DNA of 64,000 nt, taken from contig NC_091147.1 in assembly GCF_041381155.1 (NCBI RefSeq), forward strand, positions 10,810,837 through 10,874,836, given 5' to 3'. The notes below the pieces were generated by a model that had not been told where the DNA came from, made no database searches, and saw only the letters and a program-made list of their open reading frames with translations. Positions 62,231 through 64,000 of the stretch are shown here, piece by piece (the stretch's first letter is position 1; each line of letters starts with the position of its first letter). This stretch comes from Argopecten irradians (lineage: Eukaryota; Mollusca; Bivalvia; Pectinida; Pectinidae). A program made the translations under genes and the position numbers.

Positions 62231-62744
62231 AGTAATGCGTGCCCCTCATTAAACATAAAACTTTATTCGGGGAACGGCACTTCCAGCCAAGGTCCATGTA
62301 TCGGTTTCTACTCTCGTTCGATTTAATTTCTATTGTATGATTTAAACTTCCAATGTATCACACTATCTGAGACTTATTATAAAGGTTGAGTGTTATATTA
62401 ATAACTTTATATATTAACAAATGACATTATTTAGTTGTTTTAAAGGTTCAAGGGTTACTGGTTCTGTGCAGTTCAGTTTGTTCTAGGTTCACTTAGTCGT
62501 CTTATATATACATTGAATTGCTCGGGTTCACAGGTTACTCACATTGAAATTCTTTGTTTTACGGTGGTGAGTTAGCTTGTTTTTGCTCATTGCACTAGGT
62601 TTACCGGTCTTGCGTGGTCAACGGTCAATTTTACTTCTCTCGCTCTCCTGAGTAAATATTTGATATTATTGTTGTTTTTCACCCCTTTGACATAGATTGT
62701 GATTTGTGTTACGATTTGAAATGGATTTTAGTTAATTTTTAAGT

Positions 62745-63265
62745 ATGTACAGTGTGAATGGGTGAGATAGGTAAATGTGGAGTACATCTAAGGTGTGTAC
62801 AATTAAATATTGCCTTTACAATCGATAGGTATGTACAGGTAATAAACTGGAGTACATCTTAAGGTGTGTACAATTATAAATATTGCCTTACAGCATAGGT
62901 ATGTACAGGGTAAACTGAGTACATCTAAGGTGTGTTTACAATTAAATATTTGCCTTACATCCATAGGTATGTACAGGTTTAAAACTGAGTACATTTAAGG
63001 TGTGTACAATTAAATATATTGCCTTACATCTTAGGTATGTACAGGTAAACTGAGTACATCTATAGGTGTGTACAATTATAAATATTGCCTTACATCTTCA
63101 GGTAAGTACAGGTTGCTCATGGGATTGGCGAGTACATCTAAAAAAAAATGGTTGTACATAACTTTATTATTGCCCTTACTTCCACAGGTATGTTACAGTT
63201 GAATGTGGATTTACATATTATCTTGATTCAGGTGTGTACATTTTTTTAAATATTTTGTATTACAT
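62745..63265 (+). repeat. Second copy of the 63-bp minisatellite
   Basis: Same unit as 54966-55390 with extra bases scattered through each repeat, for example GTTTACAATTAAATATTTGCC where the first copy has GTACAATTAAATATTGCC. Confidence 0.88.
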
Positions 63266-63613
63266 CATTGGTTATGTATAGGTATAGAATCATTGAATTT
63301 TGCCAAATTTTTTAATCATTATGGGTTCTATGTTTTGAAGTAACAACAAAAAAGGTTACCACCCTTTTATATAGTACTGATTACAATACCAAACAGGTTT
63401 GGTAATTTGGGTGCTTGGTCTATGCATAAAGGCACCTATTCTTAATATGATATTAGGGATTACATTATTGCAGATTTCAAACTCTTACCCAAGGTGGTTT
63501 CGAGTTGAGTAAGTTATATTTGTATAGGGTGTATTGTTTTAGAGGTCAATTATTCAAAATTCATATTCAATGGTTTGGAACAAAGGATTTTTCTTTATTT
63601 ATCACTTAGTTCA

Positions 63614-64000
63614 GATGAATGGGTTCCAATTTAAGGACGCCATTTCCAATGGCTCGAACAGGGCCAAGCCCTAAAACATATAGGGGCTGTTCGCAAGTCA
63701 ATGAGGAGCCAAACAGGGACCACTGTGGGGATCCAAAACTCAACTGTTAAATGGAATCACAAATCTGGGACAGTCACCAATTTTTCCTACTGACATGAGT
63801 AATTAGCATCGGAATCTAATGGCCAGGCAATTCTTGTAAATAAAGGAGGTGTGTGGCTAACGGTGTTTGCTGGTGCCTCATTGCCCCTTCAATTTCATAT
63901 CAGCCCAGATGTAGGAGAACCATCCTTCGGCCGCCACTGGGGGCCTCACCCTGTGGAGTTCCAACTGCTGCGACTTCATCATCATTTTTGCTCTATCGAT
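63614..64000 (+). pseudogene. Start of a further gag-like reading, truncated by the window
   Basis: Aligns with 55685-56010 (ACTCAACTGTTAAATGGAATC, GGGACAGTCACCAATTTTTCC, GGCCGCCACTGGGGGC), with insertions breaking the frame repeatedly. Confidence 0.6.

Larger units (their letters stand above)
53602..64000 (+). mobile_element. Head-to-tail DIRS/Ngaro-like tyrosine-recombinase retroelements
   Basis: The 53602-55930 stretch is repeated at about 61245-64000 in the same order: SGNH hydrolase reading, 63-bp minisatellite, then the start of a gag-like frame. The unit is about 7.6-7.9 kb. Between the repeats lie gag-like, zinc-finger, RT, RNase H and tyrosine-recombinase readings, all on the plus strand. 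That set defines the DIRS order of retroelements, and an SGNH hydrolase frame is known from Ngaro-type members. Ngaro order would place the SGNH frame last, so the window may hold the 3' end of one copy, one whole copy, and the 5' start of a third. The right end runs off the window. All frames are interrupted. Confidence 0.82.

Overview
This window is AT-rich eukaryotic nuclear DNA with short GT-AG introns, long intergenic stretches and abundant tandem and dispersed repeats. There are no operons and no bacterial signals. The gene types (a polycystin-1-like channel, a MYND-finger protein, a small secreted C-type lectin) and the repeat types (DIRS/Ngaro-like tyrosine-recombinase retroelement, LINEs, hairpin MITEs, tRNA-derived SINE) suggest a marine invertebrate. 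A mollusc, probably a bivalve, is my inference; no search was run.

Layout. (1) 1-11990, + strand: the 3' part of a large gene. Its first half is a polycystin-1/PKD1-like channel: a TM pair, S1, the extracellular polycystin domain, and S2-S6 with a pore segment. Continuing in phase, the second half is a ZU5-like/UPA-like region ending in a death domain and a stop at 11990. Seventeen exons stay in frame across the window, so this may be one channel-to-death-domain fusion protein. (2) 12.1-18.9 kb: SINE copies, two large hairpins, cryptic ACGT-rich repeats and a 5'-truncated LINE. (3) 18949-21063, - strand: a two-exon gene for a protein with two MYND zinc fingers. (4) 21.4-31 kb: dispersed repeats, an LTR-like promoter/poly(A) block and AT-rich DNA with no recognised gene. 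(5) 31704-41616, + strand: a five-exon C-type lectin of about 203 aa. Its introns are filled by 31-bp, 25-bp and 31-bp minisatellites, one of them split by a LINE insertion. (6) 41907-42035, - strand: a single exon of a transposase-like protein. (7) 42857-48842: about 115 copies of a 52-bp satellite. (8) 48.8-53.6 kb: repeats and unassigned DNA. (9) 53.6-64 kb: head-to-tail DIRS/Ngaro-like retroelements (gag-like with zinc fingers, RT, RNase H, tyrosine recombinase, SGNH hydrolase), frameshifted throughout. The second copy differs from the first mainly by single-base insertions, which looks like uncorrected long-read error as much as decay.

The host genes show no obvious pathway link. The most notable result is the candidate polycystin-ZU5-death-domain protein. 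Next are the tandem tyrosine-recombinase element and the lectin gene whose introns are mostly minisatellite.
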